Shown piece after piece: positions 61,175 through 64,000 of a stretch of DNA of 64,000 bases. Source of the stretch: Trichobilharzia regenti (Eukaryota > Platyhelminthes > Trematoda > Strigeidida > Schistosomatidae); contig OX235268.1 in the NCBI GenBank assembly GCA_944472135.2, positions 10,856,589 to 10,920,588 on the forward strand. Reading direction: 5' to 3'. The translations under genes were made by a program, and so were the position numbers. The notes below the pieces were generated by a model. That model saw only the letters and a program-made list of their open reading frames with translations. It made no database searches and had not been told where the DNA came from. Position 1 is the stretch's first letter. The number at the start of each line of letters is the position of its first letter.

Positions 61175-61345
61175 TAGATTGATCACGAAATGATTTCAGT
61201 TAGAGAACCATAGAAAACCAGAGAATAATGGACAGCGATTTCATCCTAGTTTGGGACACTTCAGAAATAATTATCCATAGCACCACTGAGGATCAGACCT
61301 AAGACTTTAGGACTTTGAGACTCAGCTCACTGACCATTCAGCTGG
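61175..61345 (-). mobile_element. Hammerhead-SINE copy 6
   Basis: Minus-strand copy at the same place in A' as copy 7 (8.1 kb) in A. The 3' end and stem II/GAAA segment (GTCCCAAACTAGGATGAAAT) are clear, but CTGATGA is reduced to CTGAAG. An A-box remnant lies near 61332-61342. Confidence 0.65.
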
Positions 61346-61349
61346 TTGC

Positions 61350-61415
61350 ACGTAGTCCCAAACAAAGACAAAACGACTGCCCAGTACTCCTTCGTTTTCA
61401 TACTGCCTTATCCTT
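61350..61415 (+). mobile_element. Partial hammerhead-SINE, opposite strand
   Basis: GTAGTCCCAAACAAAGACAA followed by AACGACTGCCCAGTACTCC repeats the ribozyme 3' part in + orientation directly after copy 6, giving a third head-to-head pair. Confidence 0.5.
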
Positions 61416-62114
61416 GAAATCAATCATACTGCATTAAACCAACACCACAAAGTAGTAATTGATAAGAAGGATAAATAAGGGTGGTAAATGAAGAAGACAT
61501 TGATAGCAATAAGTACACCATAAAATAATCATCCTTAATTGTTTAAGACAACAAAACTCACCGTCTGATCATGGTTTTATGAACAGAAAAATTAATGCAT
61601 ACTTGAGTACAGAACTTATACAGCAGATAAAGGTGGAAATGTTTTCGAAAATTGAACAAGTGGCTAATTAGTGTTCATGTTTTGGAGACAAGAATAGTTA
61701 ATGGGAATTAGCTTGATGTTCAAATTAATTTCTTGAGAGGTAATCAAAGATGCAATGGACAGAATGTTGAGACAATCTGATAATTAATTATGGCATAGAC
61801 AAGTAAGATGACTGCACGAATTTCTTTCGAACACAGTTTCGATTACTGATAATAAAATTTCGCTTGTAAACCTTTATGCTAAAACTAAAGATCGAATAAC
61901 TTCTTCAAGAGAGGTGAGTGATTTCATAAAAACTTTGGTTCATTGTTTCTGTCTCAGGAAAGTAATTATAAACAATGCCGGGTATTTGAATGAGATAACT
62001 GGCATGATTGGTGTTCATAGGAAATTCCAAAAATTTTAACTTCTTTTGGTCCTGTGACAAAGACTGAGAAATGGTAAACTAAATCAATAGAAAGATTGAA
62101 ACAAAAAGTTATTA

Positions 62115-62275
62115 TATGCAAATAGTTGTGTTCTCTGATCTGATTGGTTTAATTGCGGACTTTTCATCATCCTTCTGGACAACATCTTCAGTGCAGGTTT
62201 TAGCATAAAATGAACTGATTTGAATTCTCTATGAATGATAGAATTACGTTTCCTGGTTACTATCTTCATTGCTGG
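62115..62275 (+). repeat. Fragment of hairpin-type repeat arm
   Basis: TTGTGTTCTCTGATCTGATT, CATCCTTCTGGACAACATCT and TTTGAATTCTCTATGAATGA follow the left-arm order of the 34.3 and 42.8 kb elements. The minus-strand ORF here (62084-62269) is a shadow. Confidence 0.5.
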
Positions 62276-62279
62276 TAGT

Positions 62280-64000
62280 TGATTTACACTTTTTTACTTG
62301 TATTTGAAACATTCCAAGTCAAAATAATGATAAATGAATATGAGATGGTGAATATTTGAAAGATGTAAACAGTAAACTGGAATTCTACCACACTCATATG
62401 GATAATACATCATTGCTTTATGAAAATATAAAAAACAGTGAAAATCTCCAACAAATTTATTGATCTGCATCCCTTATTAGATCTTGATGTTGAATAGGGA
62501 ATAAATAACAATTTTCATTCTTAAATGACCTTACGACTAGGAAATAGAATGATACAATAAGACGGAGTAGGTATAAAGATGAGTTTACCCATTTTATGGG
62601 ATTTACACCCACGAAGTATAAACGCACTTCATTTTCAATGATTACAGCATAGAACTAGGTGAATCATCTTTAAAGACTATGTTAATGACAAGTTCAAAAT
62701 TATTTGAGAACCGTTTATTAAGATGGTTATCTAGAAATGTTTTATTGGTAAAAATACGAATTTGCCGTCGAGGAAAGTTAATATGTCAACAGCTCAAAAT
62801 AGGTCCTTATTCCTAAATCTACAGTTTCTTAAGGATAACATTTGTGAAATAGCAATACAATATCCAATTAACGCGTTTTAAACAGAATTCATTGCAGCAG
62901 AGGTACGTTGTCTCTTCAAAACTACTGCAATTTTTCTTCCTGGAAATAAGGATGAACTAAATAATTCCGCCGGGATCACGTGTATCTTACAGTCACACAA
63001 CTCATGTACAGCTCAATACGGTTGCACAAAACACTGTTCATCGCTGTCATCTAACATAGTAAATTAACAGACAAACAACTCCATGCGTACCTATTTATGA
63101 CATTCCTCATAGATACTGAAATACTTTAACATTATCTATTTCTTCCCTATTAATTTCAATTTGAAGCCAACTAGCTTGAAGCCCTATATTCCACTGGGGA
63201 ACGTGAAGGAAAAGAAATTTCAATTTTGCTTTTCAGGTTCATTTGCTACATATAGTTCAAGCCATCAGAGTCTATCTGAAGTAGTTAAACTTGTATTTTC
63301 AGAAGAAAGAAGCACAGCCAACTTTCTTGCTCAGATCATCATTCCGTTAATGTGATACACTGATCAGATCCTATCCTCCTAAATTATTTTCAAGTTACTA
63401 CTATGTTGACAATTTTGTCATTCTACCAACTTTATCATTACTGTTTTTCAGAAGTAATGAGTATGAACATTTATTCATTCTTATTGTTTGTCTCTAAGAT
63501 GGGATGCGTCATTTAGACATCTGTGTGAATGTCGCAAATATTTCTACCGTTCAGTTGCCGTATTAATTTTCTTGATTTTATTTCTTCCTGAGTTTAGTGT
63601 TACACTTGTCAATATTAGAAAATGCATGGCACTGTAATCTGTTAAGTGTAACGGCTGGATATTGATTTACAGGAGATTGATGCTGTCACTAGCAATTATT
63701 CTAAGTGTATAATAGATGCATGACTACAGAGCGTGATGACAAAAATATTAGAAACGATGATATTTGCAAATTCAACCAATGACCTGCAGTATATATGTAT
63801 ATATACATATATTAGCATATAAGGCAAGCCGGTTTTGCATGGATCTCAGAATTGTTGGCCATATAAATGAAGCAAATTTATTTAGTATTTTTCAAAGTTT
63901 CCATTGGCTATTCGTTCCCTTATTTATCCATTTCCTAGTCGTTTTAATTAACATCATAAACAGGTTTTCAAGACTGTATAGTTACTGTTTAATCTTGTGA
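62280..64000. other. AT-rich stretch with one exon-like frame
   Basis: The frame 63161-63355 (+, 64 codons) contains a pyrimidine-rich acceptor (TTTTGCTTTTCAG) at 63235. From there it reads SFATYSSSHQSLSEVV, then KLVFSEERST to IIIPLM and a stop. It could be a last exon of a gene, but no second copy or known domain supports it. The final frame (63764-64000) is hydrophobic and runs to the last base of the window. Confidence 0.25.

Larger units (their letters stand above)
57860..62000 (+). repeat. Unit A' of the diverged duplication (partner 4.9-8.9 kb)
   Basis: Same order and orientation of blocks as unit A. Exon-like blocks lie at about 57872-57970 (strong acceptor TCTCCCTGCAG), 59034-59159, 59890-60009, 60655-60765, 61020-61075 and 61738-61787. 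Two of them end early relative to A or lack the expected splice site, so A' is probably the more damaged copy. An extra 106-codon frame (58382-58702) has no equivalent in A and may be an unshared exon or chance. Function unknown. Confidence 0.55.

Noticed and set aside
1..64000. Integrated virus or LTR retrotransposon
   Set aside because: No protease, integrase, RNase H of LTR type, capsid or paired long terminal repeats were seen; all RT sequence is of non-LTR type.
1..64000. Spliced-leader RNA, rRNA or snRNA genes
   Set aside because: No matching core sequences were noticed on either strand by eye; a covariance search would be needed to exclude diverged copies.

Overview
The window looks like a gene-poor stretch of a schistosome (Schistosoma-type blood fluke) chromosome. 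The DNA is AT-rich, open frames are short and unlinked, and there is no operon-like gene packing. The recognisable sequence is nearly all mobile-element debris. The elements fit schistosomes as far as I know them: RTE-clade non-LTR retrotransposons (SR2-like; automated annotation often miscalls such ORFs), a second non-LTR lineage, and a tRNA-promoter SINE with an embedded hammerhead-ribozyme motif like the schistosome SM-alpha family. The genus call is from pattern recognition; no search was run, and species is not resolved.

Layout. 1-1600: decayed RTE copy, + strand, entering from outside. 4.9-8.9 kb: unit A of a diverged direct duplication whose second copy A' lies at 57.9-62 kb. Both carry short blocks that agree better as protein than as DNA, often beside AG or GT splice-like sites, so they look like exons or fossil exons of a duplicated multi-exon gene. 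A GC-rich interspersed repeat (6.77-7.29 kb) interrupts unit A. 10.7-11.24 and 13.15-13.96 kb: two more RTE relics. 14.5-16.45 kb: tandem duplication mixed with a dispersed repeat. 18.64-19.4 kb: relic of a different non-LTR element. 20.2-20.56 kb: tRNA-like SINE. 22.46-23.2 kb: a young 5'-truncated RTE 3' end with target-site duplication, then an older RT relic. 27.5-30.5 kb: the best-preserved RTE element, minus strand, broken by frameshifts and an internal RT deletion. 30.99-31.52 kb: small tandem duplication. 33.2-35 kb: RTE 3' fragment, a ribozyme-SINE and a large hairpin-type repeat. 38.2-43.1 kb: tRNA-like element, two head-to-head SINE pairs and a second hairpin-type repeat. 50.5-56.7 kb: a 197-bp hairpin, a long RTE relic and an irregular array of diverged repeats. 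57.6-62 kb: unit A'. 62-64 kb: small ORFs only.

No intact protein-coding gene, rRNA, functional tRNA, CRISPR array or bacterial-type regulation was found. The two most unusual features are (1) repeated convergent pairing of hammerhead-SINEs into inverted repeats and (2) the A/A' duplication with frame-conserved exon-like blocks of unknown family, in which a SINE sits at the same position in both copies and so predates the duplication.
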